From assembly GCA_965601455.1 (NCBI GenBank), contig OZ271831.1, forward strand, positions 3,410,001 to 3,474,000: a stretch of DNA of 64,000 nucleotides. The letters are read 5' to 3'. The notes beneath the pieces were generated by a model. The model was not told the origin of the DNA. It saw only the letters and a program-made list of their open reading frames with translations, and did not search any database. Below are positions 13,701 through 21,820 of the stretch, in pieces. The position numbers and the translations under genes are program-made. The DNA comes from JANQEU01 sp965601455. GTDB lineage: Bacteria; Bacteroidota; Bacteroidia; Cytophagales; Cyclobacteriaceae. The first letter of the stretch is position 1. Each line of letters starts with the position of its first letter.

Positions 13701-16700
13701 AAGTCTATGGAAAGGGTGGTTTGGGCAGAAACGTCAACTGCTCCTGCATCGTCGGCAGGACTCAGAACTTCCACCACAGGAGGAGTACCGTCCGTGTCAA
13801 CAGTGAAATCAAATACTGTTTCAGAAGAAGGAGCATCATCCGAAACGCTTTCAAATGCTCCAGCAGGAATTGTTACTTCAATGTTCGCCCCTGTCGCGAA
13901 TTCAGCCGAAAATGCTGAATTAAAGATCGTTACAACATTATTGGTGATATTAATATTCGCACCAGTCAACGGCACGGTTTCATTGTATGGTCCACCACTC
14001 AATGCTGTCGTAGTAAGGTTAAGAGGAACAGTGGGCTCCTTTACATCTTGACTAAATGTCAAAGTAATGTTTGAGAAATCATTAACATCGATTTCTCCCT
14101 GCGTAGGTGAGGTCATGATATCATCCACCAAAATGGTAGCTTGTACACCCGCCGCGTAAGCAGCTATTGCTGCTGGGTTACCAAGTGCATCCGCCAAAGT
14201 ACCCCCATTGATTTCGAGGCTTCCGGTTTCTACATCGATACCGTCTACATCATCATCACCATTGTCTATGGTATATGTGAATGTATGGGTTGCGTTGGTA
14301 CTACCACCCGAAAGCGTAGCATAGTGTGTTACACCACCAATTTCAATTGCTAATCTCTCCGTACCCGCCATCACGACAGGCTCATCCCAGGTGATCACAA
14401 AGTCAAGGTTTTCACCAAAATTATAAGTGCCAGCAGTTGGTAGAACTGCAGTTGATACTTCTGGTAAGTTCGCATCGATAGGATCATTTGCTCCTACGTA
14501 TGCTGTGTTAAATTCAGGGCCTGAATTGCCCGCTGCATCTGTTATGGTCAAACTGAGCGGGATATCATCTCCAGCGGCCACATCAGTACCACCATCAGTA
14601 ACATCAAATTGAACGGTGTAAGTATCTCCATCAACACGACTTGCAAAAGTAGATATTGGGAAGCCACCAAAATTACCAGTAATACTTCCAGTAGCAGTGT
14701 AATCTTCGGTATCAGTCTCCTCCATCTCAATGGTCACAACTACGGCATCATCAGCCACATTCATGGCGACATCAGCTATCAACAGTGAAGCAATCTCTGG
14801 CGTATTAGCATCTATGGGATCATTCGCCTGTACAATAGCCGTTGTGAATTGCGCACTAATATTTCCAGCTCCATCTTCCAAATAGATATCAACTGGAATG
14901 TTAACTCCCGCAGCAACATCAGTTCCCCCGTCCGTCACCGTGAATTGCGCCTGGTATGTAGTTCGATTTTGTCTTGCTATTCCCGTTAGAGGGAATCCAC
15001 CTATGGTAGGCGAACCATTGAATATATACGTATCCCCGTCATCATCTTCTACTGTAATTGTGGCAGTAACAATGTCATCGATATTCATCGCGACATCCGG
15101 AATAGTGACACTTACAATATCAGGAATATTAGCATCCAATGGATCATTAGCCTGACTAATCGCCGTGGTGAATGGAGTACTAGTATTACCCAAGGCATCT
15201 GTGATGGTCAGGTTTACTGGAATATCCTCATTCGCGAAATAGTCATCCCCATTGTCAGTTATGGTAAAATCCGCAAGATAAGAAGTAGTGCTACCTCCAT
15301 CATCTCGGAAGTTCGTTAATGAAAATCCACCAATTGTACCAACAAGATTGCCAACTACTGTGTAGTCTTCATCAAAGGTAGCGTCAGCTGCTGTAGTAAT
15401 AGTCGCCGTAACAAGGTCACCGACGTTCATTGCGACATCTGGAATGGAGACGGTTAAAACCGAGGGACTATTTGCATCAATTGAGTCATTATTTTGATTT
15501 ATAGGAGTGTTAAATGTGTTAGAAATATTACCAGCAGCATCGGTGATGGTAATACTCAAAGGAATATCATTTGCTTCAGCTATATCGGTCCCTCCTTCAG
15601 TGATCTCAAAATCAATATCATATTCCGTATCGCTTATTCTTGAGAAAGATCCGTCATCAAAAGAAAAACCAGCAATGTTCCCTGTTACCTCTCCAAGACC
15701 CGAGGTGTAATCATCAGTGTCAGATGTCACATTGATACGAAGGGTAGCAACATTACCAACTATCAACTTACTGTTCGGTAAAGAAACTGAACCGATAACG
15801 GGATCCACTCCGTCTACCAAAACATTGTCTAGAGTGGGTGCAGTAAAAGCCAGTGTGGCCAAATTATTTGCATCCGAATCTTCAATATCTCCGCCACTGA
15901 TAACCGGAGTGATTCCAATACCGTCTGTATCCTGATCGGAGGAGGTCACGGTGTAACTAAATGTAACGGTGGTTGATGACGTTTCCGCTCCTGCCACAGC
16001 GTTTCTTGAATTACCACCGATATTTAGAGCTATTTGTTCCGTTCCAACTGCACTTACCAATTCGCTGAAAGTCAACTCAAAATCCAAGTTTTCAGTTTCA
16101 GTATATGTATCATCTGCAGGTGCTTTTACGCTGATAATAATCGGTGAGGCTGCGTCCGTATAAGTAACCGATGCAAGTGGTGTAGATGTTAGGTTACCTG
16201 CTACATCTCTCCACTCATTAGTTACTCCTGATATCAATGTACTGACCAATGCCGTGTTCTGAGTAGCTTGTCCGGTGACACTTGACAGGGTGACAATATT
16301 TGTAGCTGCAGACGGATCTGTAATCGATGCTGAACCTACCGTTGAAGCATCGGGTAAGGTAATCGTTCCAAAATCAGCCAGAATAGGTGGGTTTCCGTCA
16401 TCAGTATCGATAGGTTCACTGAAAGTGATCTGTATAACGTTAATGAGACCATCATTGTTGGGGTCTTGAATTTCAAGATCTGATATTATTGGATCGGTCT
16501 GATCTATCTCTAATGTCGTTGAACTCGCAGTACCAGTCGTTGTGTTACCCGCCAAATCAGTCAAAATCGCATTGAAGGTAACCACCTCACCATCAGCCAA
16601 TGTCCCACTTAGTGCCTCAAAAGTGGTCGCATCTATGTTCACCACCTGGGTGGTGTTTATGCCCGTTATCGTAGCCGCTAATCCTAAATCAACAAATGGC

Positions 16701-19700
16701 TCAGCATCTACCTGTGCTCGTAACTGAATACTTCCACCATTCAAAGTCGCATCATTGGCAATAGGTACGGTAATATCTACACTCGTATTGTCCTCATTCC
16801 AATAATCAGCAACAACAGGAGCACCAACCGAGGATACCGCTCCAACCGTGAAACCTGCAGGATCGGTCTGATCTATCTCTAATGTCGTTGAACTCGCAGT
16901 CCCAGTCGTTGTGTTACCCGCCAAATCAGTCAAAATCGCATTGAAGGTAACCACCTCACCATCAGCCAATGTCCCACTTAGTGCCTCAAAAGTGGCCGCA
17001 TCTATGTTCACCACCTGGGTGGTGTTTATGCCCGTTATCGTAGCCGCTAATCCTAAATCAACAAATGGCTCAGCATCTACCTGCGCTCGTAACTGAATAC
17101 TTCCACCATTCAAAGTCGCATCATTGGCAATAGGTACGGTAATATCTACACTCGTATTGTCTTCATTCCAATAATCAGCAACAACAGGAGCACCAACCGA
17201 GGACACCGCTCCAACGGTAAAAGCTCCCGGTGCGGTCTCATCAAATGTCACCGTGTTCGCACTTTGGGTACCTGGTGTAGCATTACCTGCTACATCCGAA
17301 ATGATCGCCGTAAATACAACATTCTCATTCTCTGCTAACCCACTACTTAATGCCTCGAAAGTAGCCGCCAGTACATTTAGCGTCACTGTAGTCCCTAAAT
17401 CACCATTTAATATCGTATAGGCACCATCCAAATCCTCGAAACCTCCACCTGCTACATTGGCTCGTAGTTGGATCGTTCCACCCTCCAAAGTCGCCTCATT
17501 CGCAACTGGAACATCAATATCTAGATCTGTATTCGTCGGATTCCAATATCCAGTAACAACCGTGCCCCCATTAACAGTCACCGTGCCCGTAGTGAAACCT
17601 GCAGGATCGGTCTGATCTATCTCTAATGTCGTTGAACTCGCAGTCCCAGTCGTTGTGTTACCCGCCAAATCAGTCAAAATCGCGTTGAAGGTAACCACCT
17701 CACCATCAGCCAATGTCCCACTTAGTGCCTCAAAAGTGGCCGCATCTATGTTCACCACCTGGGTGGTGTTTATGCCCGTTATCGTAGCCGCTAATCCTAA
17801 ATCAACAAAAGGCTCAGCATCTACCTGCGCTCGTAACTGAATACTTCCACCATTCAAAGTCGCATCATTGGCAATAGGTACGGTAATATCTACACTCGTA
17901 TTGTCTTCATTCCAATAATCAGCAACAACAGGAGCACCAACCGAGGACACCGCTCCAACGGTAAAAGCTCCCGGTGCGGTCTCATCAAATGTCACCGTGT
18001 TCGCACTTTGGGTACCTGGTGTGGCATTACCTGCTACATCCGAAATGATCGCCGTAAATACAACATTCTCATTCTCTGCTAACCCACTGCTTAATGCCTC
18101 GAAAGTAGCCGCCAGTACATTTAGCGTCACTGTAGTCCCTAAATCACCATTTAATATCGTATAGGCACCATCCAAATCCTCGAAACCTCCACCTGCTACA
18201 TTGGCACGTAGTTGGATCGTTCCGCCCTCCAAAGTCGCCTCATTCGCAACTGGAACATCAATATCTAGATCTGTATTCGTCGGATTCCAATATCCAGTAA
18301 CAACCGTGCCCCCATTAACAGTCACCGTGCCCGTAGTGAAACCTGCAGGATCGGTCTGATCTATCTCTAATGTCGTTGAACTCGCAGTACCAGTCGTTGT
18401 GTTACCCGCCAAATCAGTCAAAATCGCATTGAAGGTAACCACCTCACCATCAGCCAATGTCCCACTTAGTGCCTCAAAAGTGGCCGCATCTATGTTCACC
18501 ACCTGGGTGGTGTTTATGCCCGTTATCGTAGCCGCTAATCCTAAATCAACAAATGGCTCAGCATCTACCTGCGCTCGTAACTGAATACTTCCTCCATTCA
18601 AAGTCGCATCATTGGCAATAGGTACGGTAATATCTACACTCGTATTGTCCTCATTCCAATAATCAGCAACAACAGGAGCACCAACCGAGGATACCGCTCC
18701 AACCGTGAAACCTGCAGGATCGGTCTGATCTATCTCTAATGTCGTTGAACTCGCAGTCCCAGTTGTTGTGTTACCCGCCAAATCAGTCAAAATCGCATTG
18801 AAGGTAACCACCTCACCATCAGCCAATGTCCCACTTAGTGCCTCAAAAGTGGCCGCATCTATGTTCACCACCTGGGTGGTGTTTATGCCCGTTATCGTAG
18901 CCGCTAATCCTAAATCAACAAAAGGCTCAGCATCTACCTGCGCTCGTAACTGAATACTTCCACCATTCAAAGTCGCATCATTGGCAATAGGTACGGTAAT
19001 ATCTACACTCGTATTGTCTTCATTCCAATAATCAGCAACAACAGGAGCACCAACCGAGGACACCGCTCCAACGGTAAAAGCTCCCGGTGCGGTCTCATCA
19101 AATGTCACCGTGTTCGCACTTTGGGTACCTGGTGTAGCATTACCTGCTACATCCGAAATGATCGCCGTAAATACAACATTCTCATTCTCTGCTAACCCAC
19201 TGCTTAATGCCTCGAAAGTAGCCGCCAGTACATTTAGCGTCACTGTAGTCCCTAAATCACCATTTAATATCGTATAGGCACCATCCAAATCCTCGAAACC
19301 TCCACCTGCTACATTGGCACGTAGTTGGATCGTTCCGCCCTCCAAAGTCGCCTCATTCGCAACTGGAACATCAATATCTAGATCTGTATTCGTCGGATTC
19401 CAATATCCAGTAACAACCGTGCCCCCATTAACAGTCACCGTGCCCGTAGTGAAACCTGCAGGATCGGTCTGATCTATCTCTAATGTCGTTGAACTCGCAG
19501 TACCAGTCGTTGTGTTACCCGCCAAATCAGTCAAAATCGCATTGAAGGTAATCACCTCGCCATCAGCCAATGTCCCACTTAGTGCCTCAAAAGTGGTCGC
19601 ATCTATGTTCACCACCTGGGTGGTGTTTATGCCCGTTATCGTAGCCGCTAATCCTAAATCAACAAAAGGCTCAGCATCTACCTGCGCTCGTAACTGAATA

Positions 19701-21712
19701 CTTCCACCATTCAAAGTCGCATCATTGGCAATAGGTACGGTAATATCTACACTCGTATTGTCTTCATTCCAATAATCAGCAACAACAGGAGCACCAACCG
19801 AGGACACCGCTCCAACGGTAAAAGCTCCCGGTGCGGTCTCATCAAATGTCACCGTGTTCGCACTTTGGGTACCTGGTGTAGCATTACCTGCTACATCCGA
19901 AATGATCGCCGTAAATACAACATTCTCATTCTCTGCTAACCCACTGCTTAATGCCTCGAAAGTAGCCGCCAGTACATTTAGCGTCACTGTAGTCCCTAAA
20001 TCACCATTTAATATCGTATAGGCACCATCCAAATCCTCGAAACCTCCACCTGCTACATTGGCTCGTAGTTGGATCGTTCCACCCTCCAAAGTCGCCTCAT
20101 TCGCAACTGGAACATCAATATCTAGATCTGTATTCGTCGGATTCCAATATCCAGTAACAACCGTGCCCCCATTAACAGTCACCGTGCCCGTAGTGAAACC
20201 TGCAGGATCGGTCTGATCTATCTCTAATGTCGTTGAACTCGCAGTCCCAGTTGTTGTGTTACCCGCCAAATCAGTCAAAATCGCATTGAAGGTAACCACC
20301 TCACCATCAGCCAATGTCCCACTTAGTGCCTCAAAAGTGGCCGCATCTATGTTCACCACCTGGGTGGTGTTTATGCCCGTTATCGTAGCCGCTAATCCTA
20401 AATCAACAAAAGGCTCAGCATCTACCTGCGCTCGTAACTGAATACTTCCACCATTCAAAGTCGCATCATTGGCAATAGGTACGGTAATATCTACACTCGT
20501 ATTGTCTTCATTCCAATAATCAGCAACAACAGGAGCACCAACCGAGGATACCGCTCCAACCGTGAAACCTGCAGGATCGGTCTGATCTATCTCTAATGTC
20601 GTTGAACTCGCAGTCCCAGTTGTTGTGTTACCCGCCAAATCAGTCAAAATCGCATTGAAGGTAACCACCTCGCCATCAGCCAATGTCCCACTTAGTGCCT
20701 CAAAAGTGGTCGCATCTATGTTCACCACCTGGGTGGTGTTTATGCCCGTTATCGTAGCCGCTAATCCTAAATCAACAAATGGCTCAGCATCTACCTGCGC
20801 TCGTAACTGAATACTTCCTCCATTCAAAGTCGCATCATTGGCAATAGGTACGGTAATATCTACACTCGTATTGTCCTCATTCCAATAATCAGCAACAACA
20901 GGAGCACCAACCGAGGATACCGCTCCAACGGTAAAAGCTCCTGGTGCGGTCTCATCAAATGTCACCGTATTAGCGCTTTGTGTCCCTACAGTCGCGTTTC
21001 CCGCAACGTCAGTTATGATCGCCGTAAAAACAACATTCTCATTCTCTGCTAACCCACTGCTTAATGCCTCGAAAGTGGCCGCATTTCTATTGAGGGTCAA
21101 ATTACCATTTAGGTTTCCTACTAAAATGGTGAAACTAGAACCAAAATTCTCAAAACCACCTCCTTCTACATTGGCCCTCAATTGTACTGTCCCATTTTCC
21201 AAGGAAGGATCATTATCTATTGGTGTAACTAGATCAATATCAGTATTAGTAGGATTCCAATATCCAGTAACAACCGTGCCCCCATTAACGGTAACAGTGC
21301 CCATGTTAAATGCAATTGGTGCCGTAGCATCATAAATAAAATCTTCGGTATCACTTTGGGTCATGCCGGCATCTTCTGCCTCAACTGAAATGGTTTGTCC
21401 TTCTGTCCAAAGCGTATTAACGGAGACGTCAATAGTTGTGCTCCAGTTACCAGAACCATCGGTTACAGCAGACCCAGTGATGTCTTCACCCAATGGATCG
21501 ACAGAGATATTAATAGTTACCCCGGAACCAAATCCACTTGTTCCGGAGATACCAACAGAAGACTCCTCACTGGCATTTACATAATTTCCTGAAATCTCGT
21601 TAATTGTGATTTGAGCACTGGTTTTTAATGCCACCACCAAACAGGCGGAGACAAAGAACCATCGCAAAAATGATGGCATATCCAGAAGTTGGAAATGGCT
21701 ACCGGTCCTCAT
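1778..21712 (-). CDS. Giant T9SS-secreted surface protein with Ig-like repeats and type A sorting domain
   Basis: This protein has 6,644 residues. Residues 1-34 are a signal peptide ending near TSAQ; Met12 (21679) is an alternative start. An Ig-like domain (about 35-130) is followed by thirteen modules of about 123-125 residues (about 131-1740), twelve of them nearly identical. Residues about 1740-3750 carry many Big_5-like Ig domains with the signature LSPADDATGV...FDE. About 3750-5900 holds further Ig/PKD-like repeats, several with the motif YEYCE and a later GC. A MAM/jelly-roll-like region (about 6050-6300) and an Omp28-like stretch (about 6300-6390) precede the C-terminal type A sorting domain, which begins YPNPANTSTTVSF and ends with GVYLLQL and RRLLIIHD. 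It should therefore cross the outer membrane through T9SS and be attached at the surface. It is the last gene of the leftward block, 108 bp after the lipoprotein gene; that gap shows no clear promoter. Confidence 0.93.
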   Translation of the reverse strand: MRTGSHFQLLDMPSFLRWFFVSACLVVALKTSAQITINEISGNYVNASEESSVGISGTSGFGSGVTINISVDPLGEDITGSAVTDGSGNWSTTIDVSVNTLWTEGQTISVEAEDAGMTQSDTEDFIYDATAPIAFNMGTVTVNGGTVVTGYWNPTNTDIDLVTPIDNDPSLENGTVQLRANVEGGGFENFGSSFTILVGNLNGNLTLNRNAATFEALSSGLAENENVVFTAIITDVAGNATVGTQSANTVTFDETAPGAFTVGAVSSVGAPVVADYWNEDNTSVDITVPIANDATLNGGSIQLRAQVDAEPFVDLGLAATITGINTTQVVNIDATTFEALSGTLADGEVVTFNAILTDLAGNTTTGTASSTTLEIDQTDPAGFTVGAVSSVGAPVVADYWNEDNTSVDITVPIANDATLNGGSIQLRAQVDAEPFVDLGLAATITGINTTQVVNIDAATFEALSGTLADGEVVTFNAILTDLAGNTTTGTASSTTLEIDQTDPAGFTTGTVTVNGGTVVTGYWNPTNTDLDIDVPVANEATLEGGTIQLRANVAGGGFEDLDGAYTILNGDLGTTVTLNVLAATFEALSSGLAENENVVFTAIISDVAGNATPGTQSANTVTFDETAPGAFTVGAVSSVGAPVVADYWNEDNTSVDITVPIANDATLNGGSIQLRAQVDAEPFVDLGLAATITGINTTQVVNIDATTFEALSGTLADGEVITFNAILTDLAGNTTTGTASSTTLEIDQTDPAGFTTGTVTVNGGTVVTGYWNPTNTDLDIDVPVANEATLEGGTIQLRANVAGGGFEDLDGAYTILNGDLGTTVTLNVLAATFEALSSGLAENENVVFTAIISDVAGNATPGTQSANTVTFDETAPGAFTVGAVSSVGAPVVADYWNEDNTSVDITVPIANDATLNGGSIQLRAQVDAEPFVDLGLAATITGINTTQVVNIDAATFEALSGTLADGEVVTFNAILTDLAGNTTTGTASSTTLEIDQTDPAGFTVGAVSSVGAPVVADYWNEDNTSVDITVPIANDATLNGGSIQLRAQVDAEPFVDLGLAATITGINTTQVVNIDAATFEALSGTLADGEVVTFNAILTDLAGNTTTGTASSTTLEIDQTDPAGFTTGTVTVNGGTVVTGYWNPTNTDLDIDVPVANEATLEGGTIQLRANVAGGGFEDLDGAYTILNGDLGTTVTLNVLAATFEALSSGLAENENVVFTAIISDVAGNATPGTQSANTVTFDETAPGAFTVGAVSSVGAPVVADYWNEDNTSVDITVPIANDATLNGGSIQLRAQVDAEPFVDLGLAATITGINTTQVVNIDAATFEALSGTLADGEVVTFNAILTDLAGNTTTGTASSTTLEIDQTDPAGFTTGTVTVNGGTVVTGYWNPTNTDLDIDVPVANEATLEGGTIQLRANVAGGGFEDLDGAYTILNGDLGTTVTLNVLAATFEALSSGLAENENVVFTAIISDVAGNATPGTQSANTVTFDETAPGAFTVGAVSSVGAPVVADYWNEDNTSVDITVPIANDATLNGGSIQLRAQVDAEPFVDLGLAATITGINTTQVVNIDAATFEALSGTLADGEVVTFNAILTDLAGNTTTGTASSTTLEIDQTDPAGFTVGAVSSVGAPVVADYWNEDNTSVDITVPIANDATLNGGSIQLRAQVDAEPFVDLGLAATITGINTTQVVNIDATTFEALSGTLADGEVVTFNAILTDLAGNTTTGTASSTTLEIDQTDPIISDLEIQDPNNDGLINVIQITFSEPIDTDDGNPPILADFGTITLPDASTVGSASITDPSAATNIVTLSSVTGQATQNTALVSTLISGVTNEWRDVAGNLTSTPLASVTYTDAASPIIISVKAPADDTYTETENLDFELTFSELVSAVGTEQIALNIGGNSRNAVAGAETSSTTVTFSYTVTSSDQDTDGIGITPVISGGDIEDSDANNLATLAFTAPTLDNVLVDGVDPVIGSVSLPNSKLIVGNVATLRINVTSDTDDYTSGLGEVTGNIAGFSFDDGSFSRISDTEYDIDFEITEGGTDIAEANDIPLSITITDAAGNISNTFNTPINQNNDSIDANSPSVLTVSIPDVAMNVGDLVTATITTAADATFDEDYTVVGNLVGTIGGFSLTNFRDDGGSTTSYLADFTITDNGDDYFANEDIPVNLTITDALGNTSTPFTTAISQANDPLDANIPDIVSVTIPDVAMNIDDIVTATITVEDDDGDTYIFNGSPTIGGFPLTGIARQNRTTYQAQFTVTDGGTDVAAGVNIPVDIYLEDGAGNISAQFTTAIVQANDPIDANTPEIASLLIADVAMNVADDAVVVTIEMEETDTEDYTATGSITGNFGGFPISTFASRVDGDTYTVQFDVTDGGTDVAAGDDIPLSLTITDAAGNSGPEFNTAYVGANDPIDANLPEVSTAVLPTAGTYNFGENLDFVITWDEPVVMAGTERLAIEIGGVTHYATLSGGSTNATHTFTYTIDNGDDDVDGIDVETGSLEINGGTLADALGNPAAIAAYAAGVQATILVDDIMTSPTQGEIDVNDFSNITLTFSQDVKEPTVPLNLTTTALSGGPYNETVPLTGANINITNNVVTIFNSAFSAEFATGANIEVTIPAGAFESVSDDAPSSETVFDFTVDTDGTPPVVEVLSPADDAGAVDVSAQTTLSIDFDETIVRTSGNIELHANNGTDYTLFDVSINDPAISISSSDDTDDLLSIDLAALGVELSGGWNYYVLIDAGSIEDASGNPFVLITTNSEWNWSTEADDGDTPDVVSYTPADNSSGIDPTTVTQLQIRFDEPIQFTGGGQQLHLVIQSTGDTLYSETIANGAIFSIDDAVGETNSIVTMDLTAANGGSGIELSTSTDYHVKLDPGAFEDFSSSTNVYNETYTASTWNFGTDATSDGNGPLIITLSPADDAMNLPATTLEYEIIFDEDIFAGTGTIDLYEGGGVVYNYALNEVTISNNHVTIPLSAAGLDSLINTGNYEIRIGAGVLEDVNGIAFAGIATGEWNFDTEDDDFAPIVWNLTPTDDATGVALQPTITIEFNEIVQPQAGGFIQIQYTDGTLVQQIAMNANAGVDFTTPRFVSIDLTSISEGALTLSGDTEYNIFIPSTAIEDQSAAGANVFPGIAADGTYSFTTTSDATDPNFTISPVDGATTVAINTDLVLTFDEPVNPQAGNITISYDNSVEVPSPFSGNNTAVLIETIALSAGVPTLGNTVYTYTISEDFDGSNYYRINVPDDAFADNTGNTTGATGYTGADGWDFQTTTEGVAPTYTFTPTDGETEVSESPNLVLTFSERVTAGVGNVTVFYQDGVIADTLDTAPVSPDNTLGTSVFTYNPTLDGGTNYYVQVTNNNYQDYSTNNTSTTVNDNVTWNFTTATTETDAPTITQLAYYTTATPSFDAAGIFTASVANPVPTSDFYIVMEFSERVTADVGELFIELDDPDDLASVEVLRIEAGDATINNSFNYKGSVVSFLVPANTLKGQVAYTIGIEGSGNAVGDNEAFADASGNFYDGQDADETTYTFTTVTDSQTPAIAGLTPADDATGVALTTDFVITFDQPMNPISDNGSNGIVLYYGLSGESIDTLDADAASVTISDSRTVFTYSPPYPADLEGDIDFYVNILAQTFEEFVSGVDLPALSTTVDWNFQTTTGTATEPTATLTPLDMATGVGLRDSLFLQFNELIFATNEDITISGGPNGDIVINAVDVSQVYGDQTTLITIDPTDDLHPDSTYTVTFPDGTFEDASGNPYRLANWEFETESSTFAYNIGTGVMDTLKVGVNNVYNSQTLQTAVFIRESNDDDFREDGGANKSLTFGISDGFEFEPGLGTVTIASADDGSTDISNLMATITVDEIQITFDANTELDRDSIKISGLSIRYTGADPNATGTIVRTGGDADLYGLSVSQQTPILFLEVEDVPDPVLVSSGANAGEISTDKIVFCRDDSYDVSYSTAYAYSDVNLTAVPTLSNGDFTEYRWYRQDGTLVYTSTQADQLVEHADMQFQVAELNGSTTLTSDTVINRYVVQVNSYGTASDTIPVGFTILGQPDADVLIGSDMTVCSFEDITLGLGTNNALPNTPESYTWDWTGTFSNYYDGSIVQTTTIDDVAIDDQANPNFLAPQNLDTSGYLVETFDYDLDVVDNNGCAAPAQATITVTVSRRVPVAILSPDGVTFSESLTDAQPIYADLDYDNIASGFPGLDSLGYTAGGFVATAIGNDDDDTLQFFTRSFVGDGLGGARVTGNTEFDSVRFTPSSAGVGLYPILYIAEENATGCADTTIVTIEVLQTADEIFDVLAYGDTADYPNTGGGAAPVAGDFPIFYTGSVSGSTQRDFCVDDNEGFVDPAEFQDFYENEFLFFGVPDVDVDGDLVATGFTFLRYEAPGIILNADSIGGKNFPDSLWRMDLDELFRLGDSDSLSTLASGAKRVTVYRVVGDGATEFVDGTDEFEIYPLPTGEISNLDDYYCEDSPDEALRLSLVNGSFTSTNVTVDSLILTVLGNTDSTENNGGGPIGSITNRFNSKSFGAVGGPGLSLVFADLLADADIGLTAMDSMMNRDEIVYQIDVWVPSDDDPFANEAGGCSITITDTLTVFAKPERPTIEFESMVNGDTLPGQTDVYLFEYCEGETPENIIVPDAPSEYQTTIRWYSDLAGNNQISIPDGRDVDPFNLFELGTSTPPAGTYNFYFSQTSNDGIPGFEGCESELARVTVVIHEVPDAPDLDLVTNNYGDEVNPSNNYYVYEYCEGISILDFSIAGGDPVNTDTAFYDWYYYNRSTTDTVIVDAWNPTDSTALDALGQGAINAVGNVTATAQELFNAIGVGSTNTPPDSTYIFFVARRDDRNIATQPNFNGCQSEFTRIDIVVYPAPVRPPSSLLDTVITVSSATALDGTIIDYNDRIALTDILSSPAVDTMEYVWYGGAGASITAIDTVRSDFNTGEYAERAEIEYQDAFGLYTTLTQLGTVDDGGTDYYTTTTNDRIDTAFYIKQIAYKLNRITTSAEASQFQGCLSTDSTRLDVTIYPVQNKPSVGWFSAFKDTTLTFYHTGGTTETIMPSLIGDSVEFDFEAEKLTSDTTFHALSSYPTVSYNVDNDYRFKWYVSNINGERIEADSVPNDNGDVRDSIATASDLKIAGITQTGSRYFLVTQITDIESGSDAYDGSESPGTLVRVNIYDEPEPPAEYTSTASADPGEINQYYCETDDQGVNPLSDDMRGLRVISYDSDDPTQGDVDPLTPDPIFKWYNNLDSLNVGDSTLRLDVAVNRGDTITPAELRNDVPNVDLENTSFAFPLTSDTVPPGTYTYYVTQVTNKKGTPNATVGGGTYAGDIFFGVESDPLEITVWVRPVPVAPGVVDQTLFMCEDNTIPTFQISAPTATSQYFWFQHAGTATDINDFDTYTYLDTVNAQTYTPNAPDENIAGGLGANPGTYFFFASVISDIGLNNSNFDGCASLFTPDTLRVRPIPENPVTTASGNLATISSNSFEVYEYCENDVIDLFRLDGTNGDNADFGTQNTTNFPDSATVFQWYDFVTGEELNANTSENFNPNGSVDLTGLTSEQDNDFLFRVTQRTSIDAAEGFDGCTSDFTNVALRVRGLPTLTFNDISTNDAYCIDENSGEITITASSLGIGGTGIFSLFDNYSSSGTGLTSSGTGGGSTGTAVIDLDQMHLTDDDNLDAKTDKKNIGGESTTRNIYYRFTDGKGCKDSISVDNIVINPLPDIDFKIDDNVTDTFNTCLNDSLDIFAERTFFLEGFYSETGASIASTGDSDFKVFFDNTELDPGVGITSDVDALAEFSPLDARKSIDPDDEDRQRYDPTNTYNVTFTHTDVNGCTNTVDANITAYPLPFFSNVEGVIIANKACASETVEFEVDLVNLNDTAASFKWFVDNDEILTEDDLDGDVDDDQVTIFTTGKFVIGGGPKTIVLQATDTLTGCVNEVSETKSIGVVPTPRFKWEDITVNNSTVFSFEERSLDFRFSEYEQVDLTITNNSSGEVFNQLTRQRADFTVDNREMLNDYVIDFVTPGEYTAVLTVSSTANCDSTITRQMDILNRVVVPQEGILHTFDGSDEGWHTDEISVDRFYDGITDERIDDEQASASILRYSTWEWAQPNGRTINQNRAPENVGGNAWITNADGAYGSLGENNSEAENSWVYSPTFDITSMEKPSMSFNYASNLANTDGVVVQYSVDDGATWGTIGEFSFDDGNSGLEWYNFLGLPGNPGNIDDPSNINYNPEQYGWTTSTNDGNQATDFNWRLGANKIDEKDTDGNFIVDPANWANIRFRFALGSRPSIKEDANGNPLEGFAFDNFRIFDRQKVVLLETFSSSLSANSVEAEQIVHDRVTKSGPGTAWINYFTDLDGEVLRPTDLVYNRNERDPNARGGFYGISDEPTSVLDGDVIEKAIDADSRANTLLGWNQFELNKKELVEPEFDIVLEQIETEADDELRVSGIFTSLIDLPANTELSFRFVVIEDYITNEEIGLYSTTDTIRNVMRAILPDASGFIEKSRSGVTSGQQFTFEIDWTIDAVFNVDELRVITFVQNEETREIYQVAFVEIDGKANTVTGLGNDLERGDPFEIYPNPANTSTTVSFSEPWNIDLDWAVYDQMGREMKFGVLKQGQRQLEIQTGDLASGVYLLQLNHTKYKWEPRRLLIIHD
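16499..20950 (-). repeat. In-frame tandem module array in the order AABAB-AABAB-AA
   Basis: Two module types, A (369 bp, 123 residues) and B (375 bp, 125 residues), are repeated nearly identically. Read along the gene the order is A A B A B, A A B A B, A A. The A modules are therefore spaced 369 or 744 bp apart, and a higher-order unit of 1,857 bp is present twice in full plus two further A copies. A diverged B-like module (about 20951-21325) precedes the array. Each module is an Ig-like domain, for example with VVADYWNEDNTSVDITVP in A and VVTGYWNPTNTDLDIDVP in B. Confidence 0.92.
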
Positions 21713-21820
21713 AATTCAATTTTTGTCAGATTTAATTTTAGGTTTATGCATAACACCTTGTCATCTGCCTGCCTTACATAAATCCGATATGTCTGTCTGT
21801 CTACTGTCATAAGTTGGTGC

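Noticed and set aside
16542..20810. Eight recurring 61-residue reading frames on the + strand
   Set aside because: They lie antisense to the A modules of the giant gene and recur only because the modules are repeated; no signal or start context supports them.
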